Shown here: positions 27,917-36,288 of the stretch, in pieces
Position numbering within the stretch: position 1 is the first letter of the stretch
How the letters are laid out: each line of letters opens with the position of its first letter
Assembly: GCA_024233215.1 (NCBI GenBank)
Contig: JACKPW010000004.1
Span: 310,001 to 374,000 of the forward strand
Direction: 5' to 3'
Length of the DNA stretch: 64,000 nucleotides
Source of the DNA: Verrucomicrobiales bacterium
Lineage (GTDB): Bacteria; Verrucomicrobiota; Verrucomicrobiia; Limisphaerales; J093
Notes under the pieces: model-generated
Database searches by the model: none
Seen by the model: the letters and a program-made list of their open reading frames with translations, nothing else
Told to the model about the DNA's origin: nothing
Made by a program: the position numbers and the translations under genes

Positions 27917-30900
27917 TCAAGGCGTGTAACTCACGCGGTAGAACTGCTGCGTGGCATCGGCTGGAAGCGTGTCCTCGATGCTCACTTCCGCCACGTCATC
28001 CCCGGCGTGGTGGTACTCCCGGATGACCTCCCAGCCATCAGCCGGCAGACTCCCGGTGGACTCGACCCGGTAAGTGGTCCCGGCCGCCGCGCGCCACGTC
28101 AGCATCAGCTTGTCGTTCTCGACCCGGAAATCGGTGATGGTGACGCCACTGAAGGGGAACAGGTCAAAGCCGTTGGCCGTGCCATCCGCATCCGAATCGA
28201 TGATGGGGCTCTCCCGCAACGGACGATTCACCCAGATGGTCTCGCCTGATGGCAGGGCGACGCTCATCCCGCTGTTCGGCCCGGCGAACTCGCTCACCCA
28301 GTGGAGTCGACCCGGAAAGGCATTGGTCAGCGTGTTGAAGTCCATGTTCGCGTCCGCGAAGTAGACCGTCAGGTTTGGCTCAATGACCAGGGTTTCCTCC
28401 AGGCTGTTCATCACCGCGGGACCGAGTTCCAGATAGTCCACGTACAACCCGTTCTGAGTTCCCACGCCGGCCAACTCCACGGTGGTGTCGAAGGACGGGT
28501 CGATCGTCAGACGCCCGAGCGCGACATTGTCCTTGAAGCCGGCGGCCACCGGGCCGCGGTCCTCCGCCGCCCAGGTCGAGCGCGTCAACTGGAACCGCGG
28601 GGCGGTCAGCGCGACGGTGGTGCCGAGCAGGTCGCCCTGCGCCGGTTTCTGGAGCAGGTGCACGCCCTGCTGCCCGCTCAAGAGAACCTCGGCATCACCG
28701 CCGATGTCCGCCAGCAACCCCGTCGCGTTCAGGTAGAGATTGCGACTGGTGATGTTGGTGCTGTGACGCAGCTTCAGGCTGTCGGCATTGATCGCGAGAT
28801 CGCCGCCGGCATCGATGCGTCCGCCGTCGAAGGTCATCGCCTCGGCCGTGAGTTCGACCGGGCCGATGGGTTGGTAGAAGTAAATGTTGGTCCCGACGGT
28901 GATCGCCGGCGAGGCCACGATGTAACCCGAGTTGACGAGGTTCTTCACCCGGTAGCGATGCGCCATGGCGGCGTTCGTGCCGCGGATTTCCACCCGCTCG
29001 TAGGGCACGGCGCGATCATCGCCCAGAATCATCTGGCCGGGCACGCTGATGACGCCTTCGTTGGTCAAACGCAGGAGGTCGGGGAAGTGCTCAACCTTCC
29101 AGTCCGTGATGGTATTCGGGAAGGTACCGCCGCCCACCACGCCGAGGAGCAGGGATCCCTTCGGGCCCACCTCGAGGTTCTCCGCCTGCACAAGCAGGGT
29201 TTCCACCACCCGGGTGGTGTCGGAGACGTAGACGTTGGTCCCGGTGGCGCCAAGCCCGGTGATGAAGCCCGGCCAGTGCGTGTTCATGCCCGTGCCATCC
29301 ACCAACATGACGTGGATTCCCACCTGAATGGTGTTGGTGGTGATGGCATTGGTTCCGGGGTCATTGGTGACGGTGATCGAAGGACCGGTGGTGGGATCGT
29401 TGACGATGTTGGTGGTGGTGGTATTCGTGATCGAGTCCACCACGGTGTTCCAGGTGTTCGTCCAGAGCCCGCTCCAAGCCTGCATGTCGCCCGCGAATCG
29501 CCGCACCTCGGGAGTCACGAGATTGGCGAGTTCCAGAAAACCATTGGTGGCACCGACGGTGTACAACACGTTGGGCACGTCCACCGACAACAGCTTGGTA
29601 CTGACGAGATGCCGCGTGGAAAAGGCCACCGTGCCCTCTCCGCGCACCCGGGTTCTTTCCAGATTCAGCGTATCCGCCACCACGCTGATTTTCCCGGCAG
29701 CGTTGGTCGGGGAGCTGCCCGGGACTGCCGGGACGGCATTCAACGAGTTGGTGATCCGCGCGCCGTAGCCGGCGTAGAGATTGGTCACGACATCGTGGCT
29801 GTACCCGAGGTCACGCACGATGTTGGTGATGATCTGGAGCGTATAGTTGGTGGTGGTGGGCGGCAGCGCCGTGATGATCAGGTTCGTAATGACGTTGGTG
29901 ACCGGAGCCGCTCCAGGATTGTAAATCAGCCGGGCGACATTGCTGGCGGAGCCGTTGAAATTGGGGGGATCGCCGAAGGCGAACTCCCAGGACGCGTTGC
30001 GGGTAAACTCGTAGCTGGCCGGGCGGTAGGGCATGTCGCCCGTGAGCATGTTGGTCACCAGCGCGTAGTTCGTGTCGGAGGCAAGCCGGTCGATCAGGTA
30101 GGCCGTGACCGTGTCCATTCCTCCGATGATGTTGTTGGTGAGTTCGGCGGAAAGCTGGAGGGTGGCGGTGGAAAAGGCGTTGGTGGGCAGGTAACTGGGG
30201 AAGAAGGTCACCTGCGAGTTCATGTCCGGATCCGAGTTGGCAACGAGCACAACCTGGTAGGTCCGGTTTGTGGAGTCCACGATATTGGTGTAGGCGAACC
30301 TCTTCGGGGTGTTGAGCGTGAAGGCATTCTGGCCCACAAAGGTGAACCCGCCGAACAGGTTGGTGACGATGTGCGGCGGGGCGTAGCCGGCGCTGGTCGT
30401 GGGAAACGCCACCATGACCTGTGATGACCGGATCCGCGGAGCCTGCTCGGAGATACCCCAAAACAGGTCGGTGATGCCTTCGTCAGGCCAGTAGTTCGTG
30501 GTGCCCTGAAAGCCCGTCCCGAACAGGATCGGGGCAACGCTCAAGGCGCCCCGGCGCAAATCCACCTCTCCACCCTCCAACTGCATGACGCCCTCCGAAC
30601 TGATCTCGAGCGTCCCGTGGTTGACCACCTTGTCCGCGTACACCTGCAGGGCACCGGGCCGCCCGCCCTGCTCCAAGGAAATGCCGTAGTCGCCCTCGGC
30701 GGTGACGGTCGCGCCCTGTTCGTTGACGAAGACCTGGCTGGGCCGGCGTTCCCCCGAGTCACTGACGTGATCGAACACGACGCCGGGGCTGGCGTAGAAA
30801 TCGCCCCGGTTCGTGTAGAAGTCCACGTTCATGAAGTCGTACGTGAACCCGTAGGTGTAGACGTTAAAGATGCCGTAGTTCGCGAACGCCAAGGCATCGA

Positions 30901-31015
30901 TCTGCGGCACGTTGGTGACCGTGGTGTAGTTGAGGTACACCGGGATCGTGTTGGGGCCCGCCCAAGCCGCCCCTGCCACCAGGCCGCCACACAGCAAGTT
31001 GAGAATGCGCTTCAT
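27917..31015 (-). CDS. Large exported Asn/Thr-rich beta-repeat protein with the shared C-terminal module
   Basis: The product has 1032 residues from the ATG at 31015. A signal peptide (MKRILNLLCGGLVAGAAWAG) is clear. The body is rich in Asn, Thr and Val with short beta-like segments (NLIITALPPTTTNYTLQIITNIV, LNLERTRVRGEGTVAF, LAINADSLKLRHSTNI), the look of a right-handed beta-helix or filamentous-haemagglutinin-like passenger. A DSDADGTANGFDLFPF calcium-binding-like segment precedes the shared C-terminal module (YRVESTGSLPADGW ... FYRVSYTP). No catalytic motif is visible. It belongs to the five-gene minus-strand operon of exported proteins, 29 bases after the gene upstream. A cell-surface or extracellular adhesin or matrix role is inferred. 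Confidence 0.7.
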   Translation of the reverse strand: MKRILNLLCGGLVAGAAWAGPNTIPVYLNYTTVTNVPQIDALAFANYGIFNVYTYGFTYDFMNVDFYTNRGDFYASPGVVFDHVSDSGERRPSQVFVNEQGATVTAEGDYGISLEQGGRPGALQVYADKVVNHGTLEISSEGVMQLEGGEVDLRRGALSVAPILFGTGFQGTTNYWPDEGITDLFWGISEQAPRIRSSQVMVAFPTTSAGYAPPHIVTNLFGGFTFVGQNAFTLNTPKRFAYTNIVDSTNRTYQVVLVANSDPDMNSQVTFFPSYLPTNAFSTATLQLSAELTNNIIGGMDTVTAYLIDRLASDTNYALVTNMLTGDMPYRPASYEFTRNASWEFAFGDPPNFNGSASNVARLIYNPGAAPVTNVITNLIITALPPTTTNYTLQIITNIVRDLGYSHDVVTNLYAGYGARITNSLNAVPAVPGSSPTNAAGKISVVADTLNLERTRVRGEGTVAFSTRHLVSTKLLSVDVPNVLYTVGATNGFLELANLVTPEVRRFAGDMQAWSGLWTNTWNTVVDSITNTTTTNIVNDPTTGPSITVTNDPGTNAITTNTIQVGIHVMLVDGTGMNTHWPGFITGLGATGTNVYVSDTTRVVETLLVQAENLEVGPKGSLLLGVVGGGTFPNTITDWKVEHFPDLLRLTNEGVISVPGQMILGDDRAVPYERVEIRGTNAAMAHRYRVKNLVNSGYIVASPAITVGTNIYFYQPIGPVELTAEAMTFDGGRIDAGGDLAINADSLKLRHSTNITSRNLYLNATGLLADIGGDAEVLLSGQQGVHLLQKPAQGDLLGTTVALTAPRFQLTRSTWAAEDRGPVAAGFKDNVALGRLTIDPSFDTTVELAGVGTQNGLYVDYLELGPAVMNSLEETLVIEPNLTVYFADANMDFNTLTNAFPGRLHWVSEFAGPNSGMSVALPSGETIWVNRPLRESPIIDSDADGTANGFDLFPFSGVTITDFRVENDKLMLTWRAAAGTTYRVESTGSLPADGWEVIREYHHAGDDVAEVSIEDTLPADATQQFYRVSYTP

Positions 31016-31044
31016 CGCTTGAGTAAATCCAGGCATCAACGTCA

Positions 31045-32577
31045 TCACGGAGTGGTTCCGCCAGTGCCACCGGTCCCGATCGTGCCCGCTTGTCCGGTGA
31101 CATTCGTATTCCCGCCGGTATTGGTCAGGAGCATCGGGGGCGCCAGCCAGGGACTCGGTCCCTCACCGCTCCCGGTGGCGACGAGTTGCTCGATTTCCTG
31201 GATGCTGACCCCGGACGGGTAGACCACCGGAGCATTCGTCGTCCCGTCGTAGGAACCCCACCAAGGCACGTAGCTCCCGTCAATCTCGCCGCCGCCGCCC
31301 ACGTTATAGAGGCTCAGTCCCAGTTTGCTGAAGGTAATGGTCTGGCCCGGCACCAACACGCCCGGTCCTTCCAGGGGCGGTGCTGCGGCACTTCGATTGA
31401 CCGCCTCGTTGTTCACGTAACCCTGGGTGCGTGCGTAGAAGATCGGCACGGCCGGCCCCGCGATCCCGAGGTCCGCCGCGGTAAACAGGATGTCCGGGAC
31501 CGTGATCGCCCGTTCCAGCACCTGGGTGTGAAGCACGCCATTGGTCACATAGTAGTCCGTCCAGCGGTTGGTCACCGGCTGGAAGAACCCGAGAACCGAG
31601 TCGAACTCCAACCGCTTGAGCAGCACCTGGTCCAGCCCCGGCCCCACGGCCGGACTGACCACCGGGGTGGTGTTGGTGGCAACGGTCCCGGTACCGCCGG
31701 GCGGTCCCCATGGATCGCCCCCATCCCCGGGCCCGATGATCAGGGGGGCGCCGGTGCTGGTGCTGGTGGAAACCACCGCATTCGTCGGAACCGTTTCGAC
31801 GTTGTAATTCTGGGTCCGGTAAAGATAGCGCAACCCCGCCACGTCATCGCGCGTCAGGCCCGTGTAGAACAGCCCCGGCGAGAATGTGACCAGCGCGCCG
31901 GAGGCCAGAATCGTCCCACCGCTGAGATTCTGGGCCGACACGGAACTGACCGACGGCAAGGTCGGGTCGATCGCCACCTCGACCGCCTCGAAGGTCGGCG
32001 TGGCGTACGTCTGCAGGATTGTGTAGGTGTAGAGACTGCCGTTGACGTAGCTGCTGTAGGACCCGGTGAACGGATCGATGTTCCGGCGAATCACCGAGTA
32101 GAAGGGAATGTTGTTCACCACCACTCGCGAACGAAGCGTCCAAACATACCGCTCAGCGGGTGCCAACCCGAGTTGCTCGATCAGAGCGGCGAGGGCCTGG
32201 GACTTGAGATCGAAGATGCCCAGCGCACTGGCCTGGTGGTTGAACCGGCGGGTGTCCAGCGGATACTCGTGCAGGTCGGCGCTCATCGTGCTGAACTTGG
32301 GCAGCGCGTTGATAATGGCGACCGCCTTCTCGACCTCCGCGACGCCCCGGCTTCCGAAATAGTTTACGAAGGAAGGATCGAACGCGTACGTCAACATGGG
32401 GAGGGTGTGACGGTACTCCTCGCCGATGTTCATCGGGCCGCCCACATCACCCAGCAGGTACCCGATTTCCGCCGTCTGCCAGGCGGGCTCGATGCCCAGC
32501 AGGGAGAACGCCCGCGCCTGAGGGAGCGTGCCGCAGCAGAGCAGCCCGGTCGCAAGAATGCCGATGAATCGTCGCAT
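31045..32577 (-). CDS. Exported protein of unknown function with a zincin-like N-terminal region lacking HExxH
   Basis: The product has 510 residues from the ATG at 32577, with a signal peptide (MRRFIGILATGLLCCGTLPQARA). Residues about 25-245 contain phrases reminiscent of secreted matrixin-type metalloproteases (LTYAFDPSFVNYFGSRGVAEVEKAV and LTRDDVAGLRYLY), but the HExxHxxGxxH zinc site is missing, so protease activity is doubtful. The second half is Gly/Pro/Thr-rich and ends in a low-complexity GTGGTGGTTP tail instead of the C-terminal module found in its neighbours. It sits eight bases after the restored stop codon of the gene upstream and 29 bases before the beta-repeat protein, so it is cotranscribed with them. 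Confidence 0.7.
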   Translation of the reverse strand: MRRFIGILATGLLCCGTLPQARAFSLLGIEPAWQTAEIGYLLGDVGGPMNIGEEYRHTLPMLTYAFDPSFVNYFGSRGVAEVEKAVAIINALPKFSTMSADLHEYPLDTRRFNHQASALGIFDLKSQALAALIEQLGLAPAERYVWTLRSRVVVNNIPFYSVIRRNIDPFTGSYSSYVNGSLYTYTILQTYATPTFEAVEVAIDPTLPSVSSVSAQNLSGGTILASGALVTFSPGLFYTGLTRDDVAGLRYLYRTQNYNVETVPTNAVVSTSTSTGAPLIIGPGDGGDPWGPPGGTGTVATNTTPVVSPAVGPGLDQVLLKRLEFDSVLGFFQPVTNRWTDYYVTNGVLHTQVLERAITVPDILFTAADLGIAGPAVPIFYARTQGYVNNEAVNRSAAAPPLEGPGVLVPGQTITFSKLGLSLYNVGGGGEIDGSYVPWWGSYDGTTNAPVVYPSGVSIQEIEQLVATGSGEGPSPWLAPPMLLTNTGGNTNVTGQAGTIGTGGTGGTTP

Positions 32578-34459
32578 AATGGGAACTAGCGAATCCGAAT
32601 GACGCGGTAGTAGGTGGAGGTTCCGGCGGGCGGCACCACGACGCTGACCTGGGGTTCCGCCGCGAACCGGGGCCTTCAAGGGGACTCCAATGAGGCAGTT
32701 CGGTGGAGGTCTGCAGCTGATAGACGCTGCCCACCACGCCCTGCCAGCTCACGAGCAAACCCTGAATGGTCGGCTCCATCTTCAGCTTGAGGACGCTTCC
32801 GCCATCCCTCGGATCCGTGCCGGCCAGGAATTCGTCCACCGTGCGCGCCCCATCGCCGTCAAGGTCCGCGGTGGGCGACGGCCAGTCCTTGGAATTGGCG
32901 CCCCAATGCTGGATCTGCCAGTCGTCCGGCAGTCCATCGAAGTTGTTGTCACGCCCCCAAGTGGTCCCGGAGGCGGCACCGGAGAGGGTGGATTCCTGTC
33001 CGGCCACCACATAGGCCAGCCGCGCAGTATGCGTTGTGCCGGGAACCAGATTCTCGATCACATGGTGTCCGGCGCCCGTGGTGACCGGGGTACCGGTTCC
33101 GTCGACATACACCTGGTAGCTCACGTCACCGCCATAACCCGCAAGCTCCGGCCAACTCACCAGAAGTGAGTACGAGTCCAGGGCGGCGACAAACGGCGCT
33201 TCCGGAGTCGGCAGGACCGCTCCTTTTGCATAGCGCTGACCCAGGACCTCAAAGCTGGCGTTGCCGCCGACGTAGCTGGTCCAGGCGGCCAGGAACCGCC
33301 CGGCCCCGTCGGCGACCACCGTCGGCTGAATCTGCTGGCTCACCGCCAGGGTGTTCACATGGAATTCCGGACCCTGCGGTTCCCCCTCGGTGGTCAGGAA
33401 CCGGCCGTAGATTCCCTCCCGCCAGCCTTCCTGATAGCTGCTCGTCCACACCACCATGATGGTGGAACCGTCAATCGCCATCGCCGGACCGTATTGGGGG
33501 CCCGTCAGAAACTCATTCACCCGGACCGGATTCCCGCGCGGGGTTCCATCCGCCTGGTACGAGGCGAGGAGCACGTCCCAGCTTTCCTGCAGGCTGCCAA
33601 GGGAGAGCGAACTCCAGGCGAGCGCAAAGCCGCCGTCGGGGGCGCCGGCGATCACGGGATTGGCGCAGAGGTTCGTATTGTTGTTCACCAGCACCTCACC
33701 CGTCAGCGGACTCCCGTCCAGTTGGTAACGGCGGGCGAACAGGTCCACGGAATTCTCGTACCGCTGCTGTTCCCCGATCCAGGCCACCACGAAATCGCCT
33801 CCGGCGAGACCCGCCACGGTGGCCGAGCGTTGATTGAAGGGAGTGGTGGTGTTGACCTGGAACTCACCTCCCAGCTTCTCGCCCGCGGCGGAAACCCTCT
33901 GTCCGTAGACACCCTTCAGGCTCCCGTCCTGCAAGTCGCTGGTCCAGACCACCACCAGGCTCCCATCCTTGAGCAGGCTGAGCTTCGGTTCGGTCTGGTT
34001 GCCCGCAACGGTGCTGTTCACCACGAATTCCGGGCCGAGGAACACTCCGTCGGCGCCGATGATGCGACCGAAAATGTCCTGATCCCCCTGGGGGCCTCCC
34101 TGCCAGACGAAAATGGCGCCCGCGCCGGGCAAAAGACAGACCTGGGGATTCTCCTGATCACCCGCGGTGGTTTGATTGACCCGAAAGGTCTGGGCGACGA
34201 TGGGGGAAAGGGAGTTGTTGAGGGCTCTGGCGCCGACCCCCAAACCGTTGCCGTCGACCGACGCATCCTGCCAGACCACGTAGCCGCGGTCGCCAACCAC
34301 GCTGAGCACGGGGCGGGTTTGGTCCCCCAGCAAACCGCGCGTGAGCGAATACTCACCTTCCTGCGGCGAGAAACCGGACTGGCCGTAAAGGAGAGTGGAT
34401 CCCACGGCAACCAGCCCCGCAAGGGCGGGCCGCCTGGCAGCACGTAACAGTGTCAGCAT
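32447..34459 (-). CDS. Exported repeat-domain protein with fibronectin-like part; C-terminus altered by a frameshift
   Basis: The product starts at the ATG at 34459 with a signal peptide (RPALAGLVAVGSTLLYG). Residues about 30-430 hold six to eight repeats of about 50 residues with VVWxxxxxDG and RxxxxxGxPLGxEFxVN phrases, the pattern of bacterial beta-propeller-like or VCBS-like repeats. A fibronectin type III-like region (LLVSWPELAGYGGDVSYQVYVDG) follows, then a DLDGDGARTVDEFLAGTDP calcium-type motif and the start of the shared C-terminal module (YQLQTSTELPHW). The frame then goes wrong. One extra base in the G run at 32669-32672 would restore FAAEPQVSVVVPPAG and STYYRVIRIR with a stop at 32586. 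As sequenced it runs on to 32447, over the start of the next gene. Confidence 0.7.
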   Translation of the reverse strand: MLTLLRAARRPALAGLVAVGSTLLYGQSGFSPQEGEYSLTRGLLGDQTRPVLSVVGDRGYVVWQDASVDGNGLGVGARALNNSLSPIVAQTFRVNQTTAGDQENPQVCLLPGAGAIFVWQGGPQGDQDIFGRIIGADGVFLGPEFVVNSTVAGNQTEPKLSLLKDGSLVVVWTSDLQDGSLKGVYGQRVSAAGEKLGGEFQVNTTTPFNQRSATVAGLAGGDFVVAWIGEQQRYENSVDLFARRYQLDGSPLTGEVLVNNNTNLCANPVIAGAPDGGFALAWSSLSLGSLQESWDVLLASYQADGTPRGNPVRVNEFLTGPQYGPAMAIDGSTIMVVWTSSYQEGWREGIYGRFLTTEGEPQGPEFHVNTLAVSQQIQPTVVADGAGRFLAAWTSYVGGNASFEVLGQRYAKGAVLPTPEAPFVAALDSYSLLVSWPELAGYGGDVSYQVYVDGTGTPVTTGAGHHVIENLVPGTTHTARLAYVVAGQESTLSGAASGTTWGRDNNFDGLPDDWQIQHWGANSKDWPSPTADLDGDGARTVDEFLAGTDPRDGGSVLKLKMEPTIQGLLVSWQGVVGSVYQLQTSTELPHWSPLEGPGSRRNPRSASWCRPPEPPPTTASFGFASSHYATIHRHSCDRAALLRHAPSGAGVLPAGHRARLADGGNRVPAG

Positions 34460-34655
34460 AAGATCGCGGCTTTCTAACAAAGGGGCTTTTTCTTGTCTAT
34501 GCTTTCTTCCAACAAATCTCCACATCCGCCCCCGTTTTCATGGGCGAATTCGAGGTTCGCGCCGGTGCCGGAGTGGTCTTGATCAAAGCCTGCAACAGAC
34601 CTCACCACAGCAAGTTGCCTGCCAGTCCCTGGTGCTTTCGTCGTCAGAGACGCTT

Positions 34656-35564
34656 TCACAAGAGCACCCCCTGTTCCGGTTGCACGGCCCGCCGCAGGGA
34701 CCGGAATCCCCACCGCTCGTAAAGCCCGCCCAGCCGGGCGGAATCCGACGGTTTGAGTTGCAGGTCCGCCCAAGGGACATGTTGGCCCACCGAGGGATCG
34801 AGCCGTACCAACGCCTGGTTGCGCACAACGTCTTCCCGCGCGATTTCGAGGGCCTGTCGGACCCGCTCCGGGGCCACCTCCCGCAGCCCCGAGTAAACGG
34901 CCTCACAGGTCCCGAACTGCTGCAGCAACGCGGCGGCGGTCTTCGGTCCCACCCCTGGAACACCCGGGATGTTGTCCACACTGTCCCCCACAAGGCTCAA
35001 CCAGTCGACGATCTGGGCCGGCTCGACGCCGGTCCTCGTCCGCACCGCGGCGGGGTCCGTTGGGACTCCATCGCGGTCCGCCGGATTGATCAGTTGAACG
35101 TCCTCACTGACCAACTGCATGAAATCCTTGTCGCTCGTACTGATCAGCACCCGGGCCCCGTTCTCACGCCCGACTGCAGCGAGCCGGGCGATCCAGTCGT
35201 CGGCCTCGACCCCATTCTGGCACAACGAAAGGCAACCCCGGGCCTCCAGCCACTCCATCAGGCCATCCATCTGGGCCGCCAGAGCGTCCGGCATGGGGGG
35301 GCGGTTGGCCTTATAGCCCGGGAGCACGGCCGTCCGTTCTTCGGCCAACCCTCCATCCCAGACTCCGGCGACGTGCGTCGGCTGCCACGTGCCCAGCAGC
35401 TTCTCAACCGCCTTGACGAACCCAAAGAGGGCGTTGGTGGGGGCACCATCCGGTCCGGTCAGGTTCCGAATGGCATGGAAGGCCCGGTACGCGTGCGCGT
35501 GGCCGTCAATCAGCAGGAGGACCGCTGCGGGGTCGCCTGCTTCGTTGTGACCGTGTGGAACCAT
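34656..35564 (-). CDS. Stand-alone 5'-3' exonuclease / flap endonuclease (PolA N-terminal-like)
   Basis: The product has 302 residues from the ATG at 35564. It corresponds to the 5'-nuclease domain of DNA polymerase I without polymerase. Metal-binding acidic clusters are visible in LLLIDGHAHAYRAFHA, VWDGG, GVEADDWIA and STSDKDFMQL. The helix-3-turn-helix DNA-binding motif reads SLVGDSVDNIPGVPGVGPKTAAALL. Such proteins remove RNA primers and flaps. It lies downstream of the pilus operon terminator, on the same strand, and is separated by about 196 bases from the exported-protein operon that follows. The longer open frame upstream (to 35609) adds residues unlike the family start. Confidence 0.88.
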   Translation of the reverse strand: MVPHGHNEAGDPAAVLLLIDGHAHAYRAFHAIRNLTGPDGAPTNALFGFVKAVEKLLGTWQPTHVAGVWDGGLAEERTAVLPGYKANRPPMPDALAAQMDGLMEWLEARGCLSLCQNGVEADDWIARLAAVGRENGARVLISTSDKDFMQLVSEDVQLINPADRDGVPTDPAAVRTRTGVEPAQIVDWLSLVGDSVDNIPGVPGVGPKTAAALLQQFGTCEAVYSGLREVAPERVRQALEIAREDVVRNQALVRLDPSVGQHVPWADLQLKPSDSARLGGLYERWGFRSLRRAVQPEQGVLL

Positions 35565-35597
35565 CCGGAGTGGTATCAGGAAACCCGGTGAAACGCA

Positions 35598-35622
35598 GAG
35601 GGACGGCACCGGGCCGTCCCTC
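35598..35622 (-). terminator. Terminator-like hairpin at the end of the pilus/secretin operon
   Basis: A perfect 10-bp stem (GAGGGACGGC/GCCGTCCCTC) with a 5-base loop begins 28 bases past the stop codon of the second secretin gene on the minus strand and is followed by TGCGTTTC. It marks the boundary between the pilus operon and the exonuclease gene. Confidence 0.6.
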
Positions 35623-35649
35623 GATGAATCACACCCACAACGCTGGGGC

Positions 35650-36252
35650 CTAGTTGCCCGTTGGTGCGGAATCCGGTGCGAACGGCACCTGCTTCGGTAC
35701 TTTGTTGGGGTCGTAAGGCAGGTTGTCCGGATCGTGCACGCGGTTGCCGGCCGGATCGATGATGGTCGGCGTGACGAAGATCACCAGGTTCTTCTTGCTG
35801 CTGGCCTTGCCTTCGCTGCGGAAGAGGCGTCCGAGCACCGGCAAATCGCCCAGCACAGGCACCTTGTCACGAACCTTCGTCACCTTCTCCGCGATCAAAC
35901 CGCCCATGACGATGGTCTGGCCATCCCACACGATGGAGGTCGTGGTGACCTGACGAATCCGGAAACGCGGGAGGGGAGTCGGAGCGGCGAGGTTGCCGAC
36001 CAGCACTTGAAACTGGCCCGGATCATCGTAGCCAAGGAACTCGGTGAGGGTTGGCAGCAGGTTCATCTGGATCGTGTAGCCGTCGGCCGACACGTGCGGG
36101 ATCACATCCAGGGTCGGTCCCAGGGGAATCTGGGCGACCTGCGGCTGGATCTGAGCCACGGGCTGGGCCGGGTTGATGACCTGTGCGTAGCCCGTCGCTC
36201 CCGCGAAGCCTGCGGCGACCACGACTGCGATTACTCGGAAGAGCTTTGTCAT
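35650..36252 (-). CDS. Second half of a split secretin (GspD/PilQ C-terminal beta-barrel part) with its own signal peptide
   Basis: The product has 200 residues. Residues 1-24 are a classical signal peptide (MTKLFRVIAVVVAAGFAGATGYA, cut before Q). The mature part begins with a Pro/Gln-rich linker and continues as the distal half of the secretin domain: LGPTLDVIPHVSADGYTIQM, then FRIRQVTTTSIVWDGQTIVM, GGLI, KVPVLGDLPVLGRLFRSEG and KKNLVIFVTPTIID. These are the last strands and C-terminal signature of type II/IV secretins. The first half is encoded 36 bases upstream and stops in a Gly/Thr-rich loop. In ordinary secretins both parts are one chain, so the outer-membrane channel here would have to assemble from two separately exported polypeptides. 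No frameshift can join them because the signal peptide lies between. Confidence 0.85.
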   Translation of the reverse strand: MTKLFRVIAVVVAAGFAGATGYAQVINPAQPVAQIQPQVAQIPLGPTLDVIPHVSADGYTIQMNLLPTLTEFLGYDDPGQFQVLVGNLAAPTPLPRFRIRQVTTTSIVWDGQTIVMGGLIAEKVTKVRDKVPVLGDLPVLGRLFRSEGKASSKKNLVIFVTPTIIDPAGNRVHDPDNLPYDPNKVPKQVPFAPDSAPTGN

Positions 36253-36288
36253 TGTATACCAGTCTGATTGCTTGCCTGTTCGGATTCC

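Noticed and set aside
28301..30424. A 707-codon plus-strand frame opposite the beta-repeat protein
   Set aside because: Val/Gly/Asp/His composition typical of an antisense shadow; the minus-strand frame has a signal peptide and a recognised C-terminal module.
31045..32577. Matrixin-type metalloprotease
   Set aside because: Some flanking phrases fit, but no HExxH zinc motif exists in the chain.
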